Shown here one piece after another: positions 37,690 through 46,268 of a DNA stretch of 64,000 nucleotides. The stretch covers positions 1 to 64,000 of the forward strand of contig NZ_LMLC01000002.1 of NCBI RefSeq assembly GCF_001421805.1, in the 5' to 3' direction. The position numbers and the translations under genes were made by a program. The first letter of the stretch is position 1. Each line of letters starts with the position of its first letter. Source of the DNA: Sphingomonas sp. Leaf34 (GTDB lineage Bacteria > Pseudomonadota > Alphaproteobacteria > Sphingomonadales > Sphingomonadaceae). The notes below the pieces were generated by a model. The model was not told the origin of the DNA and searched no databases. It saw only the letters and a program-made list of their open reading frames with translations.

Positions 37690-37749
37690 ATGAACAAGCG
37701 GCCGGAGTTGGGGAGCTGAACTGATGCTCTGAGCGTCCGCTTCTGGGTC
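37690..37749 (+). repeat. 60-nt dispersed repeat element, copy H
   Basis: Half 1 is GCGGCCGGAGTTGGGGAG and half 2 is GCGTCCGCTTCTGGGTC, 35 nt apart in 60 nt. It is between convergent genes. Confidence 0.8.
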
Positions 37750-37803
37750 ATGGAACATCGCGGTTACTTGGCGAGCTCGGTCCGGGCTCGTCGATATCCC
37801 CCC

Positions 37804-38865
37804 TTAAAACCGCAACGAACTTTCGACACCGAACTCCTGCGGCCGACCGGGTGTGTAGCGATCGATGCCAAAGCCGCCGAAATACCCCGTACGGGCCTGC
37901 TGCGTCACCTTGTCCAAGACGTTGGTCCCGTAAACGCCGATCCGCCAGCGCCCGTCAGCGTCAGGCGAATAGTCGAGCCGGAATCCAACCAAGGCATAAG
38001 CCGGCAAGCGGCAAACATAGTCGGCCCCTGACTGGCACGCGGGCTTCTTGCCAATACCGCGGACGTCGACACTGGGTGTCACAAGCCCACCTCCAACATG
38101 CAGATCATAGGCTACGGCCGCGCTGTAGGTGTATTTCGGTGCGGAATTGACCGGCGTATCGAGCGTTAGCGTTACGGCGTTCGGGCGAATGCTGTCATAG
38201 CCCTGCGTCAGATACGAGACGTTGCCCCGTACCGTCAGATCCCGCACCGGCCGCAGCACGAATTCGCCTTCGAACCCTGCCTTGTGAGCAGACGCCGCGC
38301 TCTGAACCTGGCGCGTAGAGACGTTGCCGACCAAGACGTTCACGCTCGCCTGGATGTCGGTGTATTTCTGATAAAAGCCGGAGAGGTTGATCACCGCCCG
38401 CCGGTCGAGAAGGTCGAGCTTCACGCCGGCTTCGTACGACCACAGCTTTTCGGGGTCGTAGGAAGACGGGAAGCGTCCATCGGCTGAAGGGCCGCCCAAT
38501 TGCTGGTTGAAGCCGCCGGAATTGTAGCCGTGTGCGGCAGTTAGATAGGTGAAGATCGAAACGCGCGTGCGTCCTGAATCGCTCTCCGTCAGCTGCAGTC
38601 CCGGGACTTGCCGAATGATATCGGCAATGGTCGTCGCGCCGAGCTTGGCCAACTGGCCTTCCCCCAGCGCCGAAATGGCGATTGGCGTGGTCTGTACCGT
38701 CGATTGACGACGGAGCGCCGTGACGACGATGTCGCCCGAAGCATCCGCACTTTCGGCAGGCGCGGGGGCTGATGGCACGTCCACGGGAACGGTTTGCGCC
38801 AGCAAGGGGCAGGGCAGGGCTACGGTCATTAAAATTAAAAAGCCGGATCGCACGGATACTAGCAT
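37804..38865 (-). pseudogene. TonB-dependent receptor with large internal deletion
   Basis: The 353-codon open frame joins a normal TonB receptor N-terminus (signal peptide; TonB box and plug start GDIVVTALRRQSTVQTTPIA; QVPGLQLTESDSGRTRVSI) directly to late-barrel strands (FTYLTAAHGYNSGGFNQQ to a terminal Phe in SSLRF). Intact receptors of this type have roughly 700-800 residues, so about 400 are missing, with the join near 38555. The reading frame is kept. A plugless half-barrel is unlikely to fold as a transporter, hence the pseudogene call. An intact ribosome site precedes the ATG. Confidence 0.8.
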
Positions 38866-39054
38866 TCTGCCCCCATTTGTCGTTTCAGCGTGTCCTCGTC
38901 AGGCTCACGCTCCGGGAGAATGGACTCAAATCCTAGTGGCTCAATGGGATATGGAATTGGAGCTGGCGAAGATAATCCATGTTGCACAAATTTGTCCGAT
39001 CGAGGCCTCGTTCGAGCTGACGACGTGGCGTGGGATACACACGCCAGAAACAGT

Positions 39055-39069
39055 GTTCCCCATTCGTTC
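39055..39069 (+). promoter_or_regulatory. LexA (SOS) box GTTC-N7-GTTC upstream of dinB
   Basis: GTTC-CCCATTC-GTTC exactly matches the alphaproteobacterial LexA consensus, 24 bases before the dinB ATG. It implies DNA-damage induction of dinB and the overlapping alkB. Confidence 0.8.
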
Positions 39070-39092
39070 GTTTTGCGATATTCCGCTCGATC

Positions 39093-40187
39093 ATGGTCGT
39101 CGAGCCCAGCCGCAAGATCATTCACGTCGATATGGACGCCTTCTTTGCCTCCGTGGAGCAGCGGGACAATCCGGCGCTCCGAGGCCAGCCGGTTGCGGTC
39201 GGTCACGCGGGGGCTCGTGGCGTCGTCGCGGCTGCCAGCTACGAGGCGCGCGAATACGGGGTGAAGTCCGCCTTGCCTTCGGTGACGGCACAACGTCGCT
39301 GTCCGAACCTGATATTCGTGCCGCCACGCTTCGAGGTTTACCAGCAGGTGTCTCGACAAATTCACGCGGTATTCTCGCGCTACACCACCTTGATCCAGCC
39401 GTTATCGCTGGACGAGGCTTATATCGATGTCACCGACAACAAGGTGGGCCTGCCGACGGCGTGGCTCACCGCGAAAGCCATCCGTGCGGACATATTCCGC
39501 GAGACCGGACTGACGGCATCCGCGGGAATTTCGTACAACAAGTTCCTCGCCAAGATCGCGTCCGATCACCGCAAGCCGAACGGTCAGTTTGCGGTCACTC
39601 CGGACATGGGGCCGGCCTGGGTCGAAACGTTGCCGGTCGCCCGGTTTCACGGCGTCGGTCCTGTCACCGCGGCCAAGATGAAGCGGCTAGGTATCGAGAC
39701 GGGAGCCGATCTTCGCGCACAGTCGCTGGACTTCCTGCGGCGGCATTTTGGCAGTTCCGCCGAATGGTATTACGGCATCGCTCGTGCGCGGGACACGCGT
39801 TCCGTCAATCCGAACCGGGTCCGCAAGTCGTCCGGTTCGGAAACGACGTTCGACCGCGATCTGACGGACGAGAGCGAGATCGAAACCGGGGTGCTGCGGA
39901 TGGCGGACGATGTCTGGAACTGGTGCGAACGGCGCCAAGCGTTCGGCCGGACGGTCACCGTGAAAATCAAATACGCCGATTTTAAGCAGATCACGCGGAG
40001 CCGCAGCCAACCGTCGGTTGTGACGAACCACGATCAGTTGCGTCAGGCGGCGATCGATCTCGTGCGCTCGGTTCTTCCCGCGGCCAAGGGGATCAGGCTC
40101 GTTGGCGTAACGGTGTCGAACTTTGCCGAGGCGACGGCCCCAGAAGTGGAGCAATTGCCGATCTTCGAAGAGGCCGCGGCAGCATGA
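39093..40187 (+). CDS. dinB: DNA polymerase IV (Y-family translesion polymerase)
   Basis: 364 residues from the ATG at 39093; earlier in-frame starts would lie upstream of or in the LexA box. Catalytic motifs are IIHVDMDAFFASVE and PLSLDEAYIDVT. SAGISYNKFLAKIASDHRKP and FHGVGPVTAAKMKRLGI are the helix-hairpin-helix part, and a little-finger domain follows. It performs error-prone bypass of lesions. The stop overlaps the alkB start (ATGA), making a damage-tolerance/repair operon under SOS control. Confidence 0.96.
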   Translation: MVVEPSRKIIHVDMDAFFASVEQRDNPALRGQPVAVGHAGARGVVAAASYEAREYGVKSALPSVTAQRRCPNLIFVPPRFEVYQQVSRQIHAVFSRYTTLIQPLSLDEAYIDVTDNKVGLPTAWLTAKAIRADIFRETGLTASAGISYNKFLAKIASDHRKPNGQFAVTPDMGPAWVETLPVARFHGVGPVTAAKMKRLGIETGADLRAQSLDFLRRHFGSSAEWYYGIARARDTRSVNPNRVRKSSGSETTFDRDLTDESEIETGVLRMADDVWNWCERRQAFGRTVTVKIKYADFKQITRSRSQPSVVTNHDQLRQAAIDLVRSVLPAAKGIRLVGVTVSNFAEATAPEVEQLPIFEEAAAA

Positions 40188-40783
40188 TGCTCGACCTTTT
40201 CGATATGCCGGTACTACCTGGGCTTCGTGCATGTCCCGACTTCCTCGATCGGGACGAGGAGCGGGCACTGATCGCGCGGATCGATGCCACCGATCCGACC
40301 CCGTTCAAGTTCCAGGGCTGGACCGGCAAGCGCCTCACCACGTCATTCGGGTGGAGTTATTATTTCGAGGTGGGACGTCCGGTGGCTGCCGAGCCGCTTC
40401 CCGATTGGCTGCTTTCGATCAGGGACCGCGCGGCACGTTTTGCCCAGCTGGACCCGACCCTTCTCGTTCATGCACTGCTGATCCGGTATGATCCTGGCTC
40501 AGGCATCGGCTGGCACCGTGGTCGACCGGTATATGAGGATGTCATCGGCATATCGCTCGGCGAATCTGCGACGATGCGTTTCAGACGCCGGTGCAAAGGT
40601 GGCTTCGAGCGGGCTACTGCCCCGCTCGATCCCCGCGCCGCTTACCAATTAAGCGGAGCTGCTCGCCGCGAATGGGAACACAGTATTGTCGAGATGGACC
40701 GACCTCGGTGGTCGATTACATTCCGCAGTCTGTCTATGATCGGGCGAAAGAATTTGGCTGGAGAACCCATATCCCGCTCTTAG
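40184..40783 (+). CDS. AlkB-like 2-oxoglutarate dioxygenase with altered iron site (HxG)
   Basis: The 199-residue protein has AlkB-family architecture: FKFQGWTGKRLTTSFGW, the iron motif region GIGWHRGRPVYEDV, MRFRRR, H166 in WEHSI and the 2-oxoglutarate motif R175-x5-R181. The family HxD motif here reads H111-R-G113; the codon is GGT at 40520-40522, one base from Asp GAT. Loss of the carboxylate ligand should abolish normal demethylation, although HxG/HxA sites occur in 2-oxoglutarate halogenases. It could be an inactivating mutation, a read error or a changed chemistry. It is coupled to dinB. Confidence 0.85.
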   Translation: MMLDLFDMPVLPGLRACPDFLDRDEERALIARIDATDPTPFKFQGWTGKRLTTSFGWSYYFEVGRPVAAEPLPDWLLSIRDRAARFAQLDPTLLVHALLIRYDPGSGIGWHRGRPVYEDVIGISLGESATMRFRRRCKGGFERATAPLDPRAAYQLSGAARREWEHSIVEMDRPRWSITFRSLSMIGRKNLAGEPISRS

Positions 40784-40812
40784 AGCGTAACATGCCGTTC
40801 CGCAGAGATCTG

Positions 40813-40872
40813 ATTAACAAATGTCCGAAACCGGACGGCGGAGAGTTACCCGCGAATGTCCACAACTGGGTC
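40813..40872 (+). repeat. 60-nt dispersed repeat element, copy I
   Basis: A divergent copy: it starts ATTAACAAATGTCCGAAACC and ends GAATGTCCACAACTGGGTC at 60 nt. It follows alkB. Confidence 0.7.
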
Positions 40873-41002
40873 CATGCGGCCGACAGTTGCTGCAAGGTTT
40901 GCAATCCACCGACCCGTTAGTCGATTGGCATGCCGCCCCCCAACACCCCCGGCGAGACTATGCTCGCCAGGGGTGAAGGTCGCGACGGAAGCAGGGCGGC
41001 GA

Positions 41003-41344
41003 TCAGGCGTGCGCGGCACACCAGTCGGACCAGAGCTTGGCGGCATTCGTCTTCGCGTCGGCACCTAAAAGGTCGGTGACGAAGTCGGCACAGTTCGAGC
41101 CGAGGATACGCCGCGACGAGGCGATCAGGTGGACGTGGGGCTTGAGCTTTCGTCCTGCGACCTGAGGCACATGCATCGCCGCGACGACCGGCGTATCCCG
41201 CTCGGTGGCAAGGCACTGAAGCGCAAAGCCGCGCGCCAGTTCCCATCCGCGGTGCAGCAGGGCGTGATGCTCGAAGCGCAGCGTGATCATGTTCCACGTC
41301 TGGCACATGTTCCAAGCCGAGCTGGCCGAAGGACGCGAGGCCAT
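41003..41344 (-). CDS. hypothetical protein, MobA/MobL-like relaxase fragment (tentative)
   Basis: This 113-codon frame contains LLHRGWELARGFALQCLATE, TPVVAAMHVPQVAGRKLKPH and a PHVHLIASSR segment. The last resembles the HUH/His-rich strand of MobA/MobL-type relaxases, in a protein far too short for an intact one. If real it would be the only trace of conjugative DNA in the proposed island. The opposite strand also has a plausible short tail ending at the TAG at 41397-41399 (VAVFLSQAVEKASAA), so strand assignment is not secure. Confidence 0.35.
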   Translation of the reverse strand: MASRPSASSAWNMCQTWNMITLRFEHHALLHRGWELARGFALQCLATERDTPVVAAMHVPQVAGRKLKPHVHLIASSRRILGSNCADFVTDLLGADAKTNAAKLWSDWCAAHA

Positions 41345-41408
41345 CGCTAATGTGGCCGTGTTCCTGAGTCAGGCTGTCGAGAAGGCGTCTGCTGCCTAGT
41401 CAGCCATC

Positions 41409-41434
41409 GCGCCACCCTTTCCACGGGGTGGCGC
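41409..41434. other. GC-rich hairpin GCGCCACCC/GGGTGGCGC
   Basis: A perfect 9-base stem with an 8-base loop lies in the 170-bp gap 41345-41515. There is no T-run, so it may be a Rho-type pause or a bidirectional weak terminator between convergent remnants. Confidence 0.5.
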
Positions 41435-41515
41435 TACCCCGGATTAACCGCTTGGCACACCCTGCGGTTCATATGCAGGGAGGTTGGTGCCGGGATTGCT
41501 CGAGGCTGTCCGTGC

Positions 41516-42412
41516 TCAGCCCCACTTCATTTCGCCGGTCGCGACCTTCGCGCCGACCTGCAACGCCACGCCCATGCCGGCGTCCGGATAGCGCGCGGTC
41601 ATCGCTGCGATCAGCGCCGCGCTGTCGGGCTTCTTGGCCAGCTCTTCCTCGAACGCGCGCAGATAGTCGCGCGTATAGGCGATCGCTGCCTCGCCAAGCG
41701 GCGCGTCCGGGGTCATGTGGCCCGGCACGACGACCGTGGGCTTGCGCGCCAGCATCACATCGAGCTGCGCGATCCAGGCCGCGCGCGCCTCAGCGCTAGC
41801 GGTGTCCGCGGTCCAGACGTGCACGCCCGAGAATATCAGCACGCCGCCAACGATCGCCGACAGCGACGGCACCCAAAGATAGCGGCGGTTGGCGAGGCCC
41901 GTCGCAGCGATGATCTCGATCGCCTGTCCGTCGACCGACATCGGCTTACCCTCAAATGCGTCGGGCATGACGATGTCTGCCAGCGTCTTCGGACCATTGT
42001 CACCGAGCTGCGGCCCCCAGGTCGCGAGCTTCTTATCAACATTGGCCTTGATTGCGGAGATCGTGTCCGGCGCGGCCAGTACGCGGGCATCCGGGAAGGC
42101 GGCCTTGATCGGGCCGAGGCTGAAATAATAATCGGGATCGCTCTGGCTGACATAGATCGTCGTCAGCTTTCGTCCGGTCGCCTTGATCGCCTCGACCAGC
42201 GCACGGCCGTCGGGCAGCGTGAAGCCGCCATCGACCAGCACCGCCTCGGTCGCGCCCCAGATCAGCACCGGTGCGCGGAAAAATCCGTGTTCGCCGGCGG
42301 GAAACGACTTCCACTGGAGCGCCTTGCCCGCGGCGAGTGCGTCGCCTTGGCCGATCATGGATGCGGCGGCGCCGCCTGCGATCATCGTCATTATCTGTCT
42401 CCGATTGGGCAT
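41516..42412 (-). CDS. metallo-beta-lactamase-fold protein with atypical metal site
   Basis: About 298 residues from the ATG at 42412. It has a Tat-like leader (NRRQIMTMIAGGAAASMIG), then the MBL start LIWGATEAVLVDGGF. The usual HxHxDH motif is replaced by IYVSQSDPDYYFSLGPI; related proteins recalled from the family keep at least a His before the DPD. A late His is present in VVVPGHMTP. It follows a frameshifted DsbA-like gene on the same strand. Hydrolase activity is doubtful; it could bind metal differently. Confidence 0.8.
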   Translation of the reverse strand: MPNRRQIMTMIAGGAAASMIGQGDALAAGKALQWKSFPAGEHGFFRAPVLIWGATEAVLVDGGFTLPDGRALVEAIKATGRKLTTIYVSQSDPDYYFSLGPIKAAFPDARVLAAPDTISAIKANVDKKLATWGPQLGDNGPKTLADIVMPDAFEGKPMSVDGQAIEIIAATGLANRRYLWVPSLSAIVGGVLIFSGVHVWTADTASAEARAAWIAQLDVMLARKPTVVVPGHMTPDAPLGEAAIAYTRDYLRAFEEELAKKPDSAALIAAMTARYPDAGMGVALQVGAKVATGEMKWG

Positions 42413-42443
42413 GGGAAAGGTAATCCGGTCGGGCCCGGCGCGA

Positions 42444-43081
42444 TCACGCAAGGTGGTTGGAGGATATCAGTGAGAGCGCATTCTGGTACAGGCTGGTCGC
42501 ATCGACCGGCGTCAGCACGGTGCCGTCGATGCGGAACAGCGCTGGGACGCCGCTGATCCCGAAGCGCCGCATCACCGATCGTGCCCGCTCCAGACGTTGC
42601 CGGTCCGCCTCGCGCAAGGCCGGTTCGGGATTGGCGAGCATGACCGCAGCCGCGTCGAGGCCGGCGTCGACCAGCAGGTCGATCAGCACGAACATATCGG
42701 TGATATCGCGCCCGTCGACATACCGCGCGCGCTGGATCGCACGAAGCGCGCCCAATCACGGTCCGGTGCAGTCTGCGCGACCGCGGTCAGGGCGAGTGTC
42801 GCGGGACCGCTGTCGAGGGTCAGGCTTGCGCCACGCACGATCCGATCGCGATAGGGATCGCCGAACACCGCACCAGTCGATGCCGCGATGCGGCGGTCGC
42901 TGGCGAGGATATGGTCGCGCATGTCGCCGCCGAGCGCCCGCGCGCCGTCGCCGGCGAACAGGCCGCTGGGCAATGGCTCGACGGTAACGCCGGCCTGGTC
43001 CGCCAGCGTGGCGATCCCGGCCGAGGCACCGTAGCACCAGCCGCAAAGCGGATCGAACAGATAGAGGAAGTAGGTGGTCAT
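42444..43081 (-). pseudogene. DsbA-family (FrnE-like) oxidoreductase broken by a frameshift
   Basis: The N-terminal frame (43081 to about 42755) reads FLYLFDPLCGWCYGASAG with the thioredoxin CxxC (C13, C16) and continues to APDRDWAR. The remainder (from about 42755 to 42444) continues in another frame as ALRAIQRARYVDGRDITD and SGVPALFRIDGT (cis-Pro). A single-base indel near 42750-42765 explains the split. It is divergent from a LysR regulator that probably controlled it. A sequencing error is possible. Confidence 0.85.
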
Positions 43082-43132
43082 TGTCGGTGCCTCCTTGATG
43101 ACCAGTATATGCTCCGTCCGGATTGCGACGTG

Positions 43133-43147
43133 TAGACCGAAGATCTA
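43133..43147. promoter_or_regulatory. candidate LysR box TAGA-N7-TCTA
   Basis: An imperfect dyad with T-N13-A form lies in the 76-bp region between the divergent dsbA-like and lysR genes. Assignment rests on position. Confidence 0.4.
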
Positions 43148-43157
43148 GACGGACCGT

Positions 43158-44093
43158 ATGTCAGAAGCATACAATGCGCGTGCCGGAGCCAATCGCGGCA
43201 TCAACAATCTGAAGCGGCTCGCCTATTTCGCCGAGGTGGTCGAGACTGGTTCGTTCACGGCCGCAGCCGAGCGATTGGGGATCACCAAGGCAGTGGTCAG
43301 CCAGCAGGTCGCCAAGCTCGAACGCGCGTTCGAAACTACGCTGCTGATACGCACCACGCGCAGCGTCCGTCCGACCGAGGAGGGCCGGGCGTTTTACGAA
43401 CGGTGTGCGCGTGTGCTGGCGGAAGCACAGGATGCCTTTGACGGTCTGGCGACCGACGATCGCGCGCCGACCGGCACGCTGCGCCTGACCGCGCCGTTCG
43501 ACTATGGGATTGCCATCGTCGTGCCCGTCATCGCTGAGTTCCAGCGGTGCTACCCGACCTGTACGGTCGACTTCCTTATCGGGGACGCGACTCTCGATCC
43601 GGTCGGCAGCGACATCGAGCTTGCGATCCGGGTCGGTTGGCTGGTCGACAGTGCGTTGCGATCGCGGCGGATCGGCACCTTCGGGCAAATACTGGTGGCG
43701 AGTCCTGCGGTAGCTGGCACCCTGTCGTCCAACCCGAACGTCGCAGAATTGGCCGAAATGCCTTTTGTTGCAAACGGCAATCTGCGCGACCCGCTGGGAT
43801 GGACGTTCCGTGCCGAAGACGAGCGTCAACATCTGGTTCGGTTCGCGGCGACGCTCACGATTAGTGCCACGCTGGGTGTGCTTCAAGCCGTTCGGGCACG
43901 GGCCGGCATCGCCGTGCTGCCCGACTTCGCAGTTGCCGATGATCTGGCCACCGGCCGGCTGGTACGGGTCATGCCGACATGGCATCTCGATAGCGGCGGA
44001 ATTCATGCGGTAATGCCAGATACCCGGTTCCGGCCTGCGCGTGTGACCGCTTTCCTCGATATTCTAGCCGATCACGAACGCCGACGATCTTAG
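43158..44093 (+). CDS. LysR family transcriptional regulator
   Basis: The 311-residue protein has an N-terminal winged HTH (FAEVVETGSFTAAAERLGIT, KAVVSQQVAKLERAFETTL) and a LysR substrate-binding domain with GTLRLTAPFDYG. It is divergent from the broken DsbA-like gene, its probable target. Confidence 0.93.
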   Translation: MSEAYNARAGANRGINNLKRLAYFAEVVETGSFTAAAERLGITKAVVSQQVAKLERAFETTLLIRTTRSVRPTEEGRAFYERCARVLAEAQDAFDGLATDDRAPTGTLRLTAPFDYGIAIVVPVIAEFQRCYPTCTVDFLIGDATLDPVGSDIELAIRVGWLVDSALRSRRIGTFGQILVASPAVAGTLSSNPNVAELAEMPFVANGNLRDPLGWTFRAEDERQHLVRFAATLTISATLGVLQAVRARAGIAVLPDFAVADDLATGRLVRVMPTWHLDSGGIHAVMPDTRFRPARVTAFLDILADHERRRS

Positions 44094-44159
44094 AGCGGAT
44101 TGGCAGCGTGCCGGGCTTTGAAAAGCCACCATCTTTCGGGAATGACTAAGTTGGGTAGG

Positions 44160-44360
44160 TTAGCGGACGGTCCGCTTTTTACGGTCGCGGTATTCCCGGA
44201 ATGCGGTCCACACGAGCAATACAGCAAGGATGAGTATGGCTCTCGTAGGAAGATGACTGACGGCGGAGTTTAAGTCGCTGTTGATCCAGTCGAATGCGAA
44301 CTGTCCGACCAGTACCGGCAATCCGACCATGAGAATGAGGTATAGGACGCGGCGCTGCAT
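44160..44360 (-). CDS. small membrane protein
   Basis: The 66-residue product has two hydrophobic helices (YLILMVGLPVLVGQFAFDW; TRAILILAVLLVWTAF) and a basic tail YRDRKKRTVR. No strong ribosome site is present. The function is unknown. A degenerate half repeat (GAATGACTAAGTTGGGTA) lies just beyond its stop, near 44140. Confidence 0.5.
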   Translation of the reverse strand: MQRRVLYLILMVGLPVLVGQFAFDWINSDLNSAVSHLPTRAILILAVLLVWTAFREYRDRKKRTVR

Positions 44361-44899
44361 CTGCTCATCGTATATAAGCCCCGAATGCCTGCAAGTGGGC
44401 GAAAACGGCCCTGCTGCTTCTCATCGCCGACTGCTCGCCCTGCGCTGTCCGAAAACACACGATAGTCGCTTGTCGAGGTTGGCGACGGCATTTTGCGACG
44501 CTTGAGAGGCTGGCGTCCGAAAACACCTGTTTGTCACACAGTCGGGATTTGGACCGGGTTTTTCACACATTTGACCGGCCGAACGTCCGATAATGGGAAT
44601 GAAACACGAACTCGCTGCGCGGGAAGGGCGCGTGCAACGTAGTCGAGGTGACGCAACGAGCGTAGCGCGGCAGTTAAGTATAAAACTATTGCTACCCATG
44701 ACCCCATCGATCGGCAATACAAGACTTACTCGATCAGATTTCCGTTCAATACCAAGCGCTGGCACGATGGAGTGTCCTCGAACTTAGCCGTTCCTGAAGT
44801 TAAACTCTATTATTAGAGAAAGCGGCAGCGCAGTCCCACGTTGTTTATTACCACCCGCCCGCCCGAACGCAGCAGGACAGCTTTCCTCTCAAACTCTTT
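44361..44899. other. intergenic region with decayed repeat halves
   Basis: No gene is recognised. Single half-motifs of the 60-nt element family appear at about 44387 (GAATGCCTGCAAGTGGGCG) and 44581 (GAACGTCCGATAATGGGAA) without a partner 35 nt away. The stretch looks like eroded repeat DNA. Confidence 0.5.
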
Positions 44900-45247
44900 T
44901 CAAACGGGTCGTGGACGTACTGCGTACCACCCTGTGACCGCTGAGATTGCCATTACCGGAATGGCCAAAACGCTCGCCGAAATCACGCCGACCGGCCATA
45001 GATCGCCGGTTCGGGTGTTCAGCCAAATTATGGGAAGTTGCGCAAACGTCAGTATCGCGCCTGCCATCCAACCGCGAGCCTTGAACAATACCCCGACGAG
45101 CGCAGACAGAATGAAAGAAACGGGATACCACAAGCGCCAATAGGTGGCGGTGTCCCAAGGCTCGGCTGTTTTAGTTAGCCAGCACACGAATTGCCAGTAG
45201 AACATACTGCAGACGAGCAAAAACAGTGCTTTAAATCGGGTATTCAT
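44900..45247 (-). CDS. small integral membrane protein
   Basis: The 115-residue product is translated from an ATG behind GGGAGAG. Three or four hydrophobic segments are visible (FKALFLLVCSMFYWQFVCW; WYPVSFILSALVGVLF; MAGAILTFAQLPIIWL; VGVISASVLAIPVMAI). No family is recognised. Confidence 0.65.
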   Translation of the reverse strand: MNTRFKALFLLVCSMFYWQFVCWLTKTAEPWDTATYWRLWYPVSFILSALVGVLFKARGWMAGAILTFAQLPIIWLNTRTGDLWPVGVISASVLAIPVMAISAVTGWYAVRPRPV

Positions 45248-45650
45248 TAACTCTCCCTGCCATTAACCTTGGTAGAAGGCCAACGACTTTAGCCTGGCTG
45301 TATCGGTATTGCGATCGCGTCACTTATGCTGGTTGGACAGATAGCTTGTCGAGAGCTGCCCACAATCGGTCGCCGCGGTGAGCAATTCGCACCCTCGAAC
45401 GCAGACATCAGATCAGAACGATGATCCTCAATTTTTCTATCCTCGCATGGCAAGTTAGGGAAAGCCGACAAACCTGCCACCTGTCGGCACCGTCGGGGGG
45501 GCGCTGTCCCGCTAAGGGCTCCCATTCGGGATGCTCGCAGCGCTTCGCGTACGTTTGCGACCAGGGACCCTGGAAAGAGCATCGATCAGCCTCGTCTTGT
45601 TTATCCGCGCGCGCCGCTAGATTAATAGAAATTAAGGTAGCCCTCCTAAT
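45248..45650. other. gene-free stretch of about 400 bp
   Basis: Neither strand shows a coherent reading frame or clear repeat. Nothing specific is seen. Confidence 0.5.
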
Positions 45651-46268
45651 CTAGCCCGCTATCTGGAAATGCCTGATCAAGGTGGTTGCGATCTCTTGTG
45701 GCGCAGACGGATGCGTCAATCGATCGGGCGTCACCAACATCGAGGCCAAGACAGGCGCACCACAGAAGTCGAAGATGCCTGTCTCGATCTGCACCTTCAT
45801 CGCTTCGCGATAGCCACGCTTGCCGTAGGTCGCCTCGCTGGCAGCGGCTATCGCGACCAAGCTGACCTTCAGCCGACCAAGCCGCTTCGTGATACGGCCT
45901 TCGGCGTCTTCGTCAAAAGCCCAGCCTGCAACGAATACGCGGTCGATCCAGCCCTTAAGAAGCGCCGGCATCGACCACCAGTAAACCGGATAGACAAGGA
46001 TCAGGTGATCTGCGCGATCGAGTCGTTGCTGTTCCTTTCGCACGTCGGCGGGCAAGGCGTCTTTGCAGTTGAAGGCTGCATGATCCGCCGGACCGAAAAC
46101 GGGATCGAACCGTTCAGCGGCGAGGTCGGCCATCTCGGCGTTGTGGCCATCGGCCTGCAACGCCTCGACGATCGCGTTTGTCACGGCGCGCGTCAGCGAA
46201 GATTCCGCAGGGTGCGCCATAACCACCAGTGCGCTTAGCGTACCGGCTTCTTGAGACGTACGCGTCAT
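45651..46268 (-). CDS. NAD(P)H dehydrogenase (quinone)-like flavodoxin-fold protein
   Basis: The 205-residue protein has ALVVMAHPAESSLTRAV (FMN phosphate loop) and the YPVYWWSMPALLKGWIDRVF signature of NQO1/MdaB-type quinone reductases. It starts within the stop of the upstream reductase gene (ATGA). The two-gene operon is divergent from a TetR regulator, suggesting inducible reduction of quinones or electrophiles. Confidence 0.92.
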   Translation of the reverse strand: MTRTSQEAGTLSALVVMAHPAESSLTRAVTNAIVEALQADGHNAEMADLAAERFDPVFGPADHAAFNCKDALPADVRKEQQRLDRADHLILVYPVYWWSMPALLKGWIDRVFVAGWAFDEDAEGRITKRLGRLKVSLVAIAAASEATYGKRGYREAMKVQIETGIFDFCGAPVLASMLVTPDRLTHPSAPQEIATTLIRHFQIAG

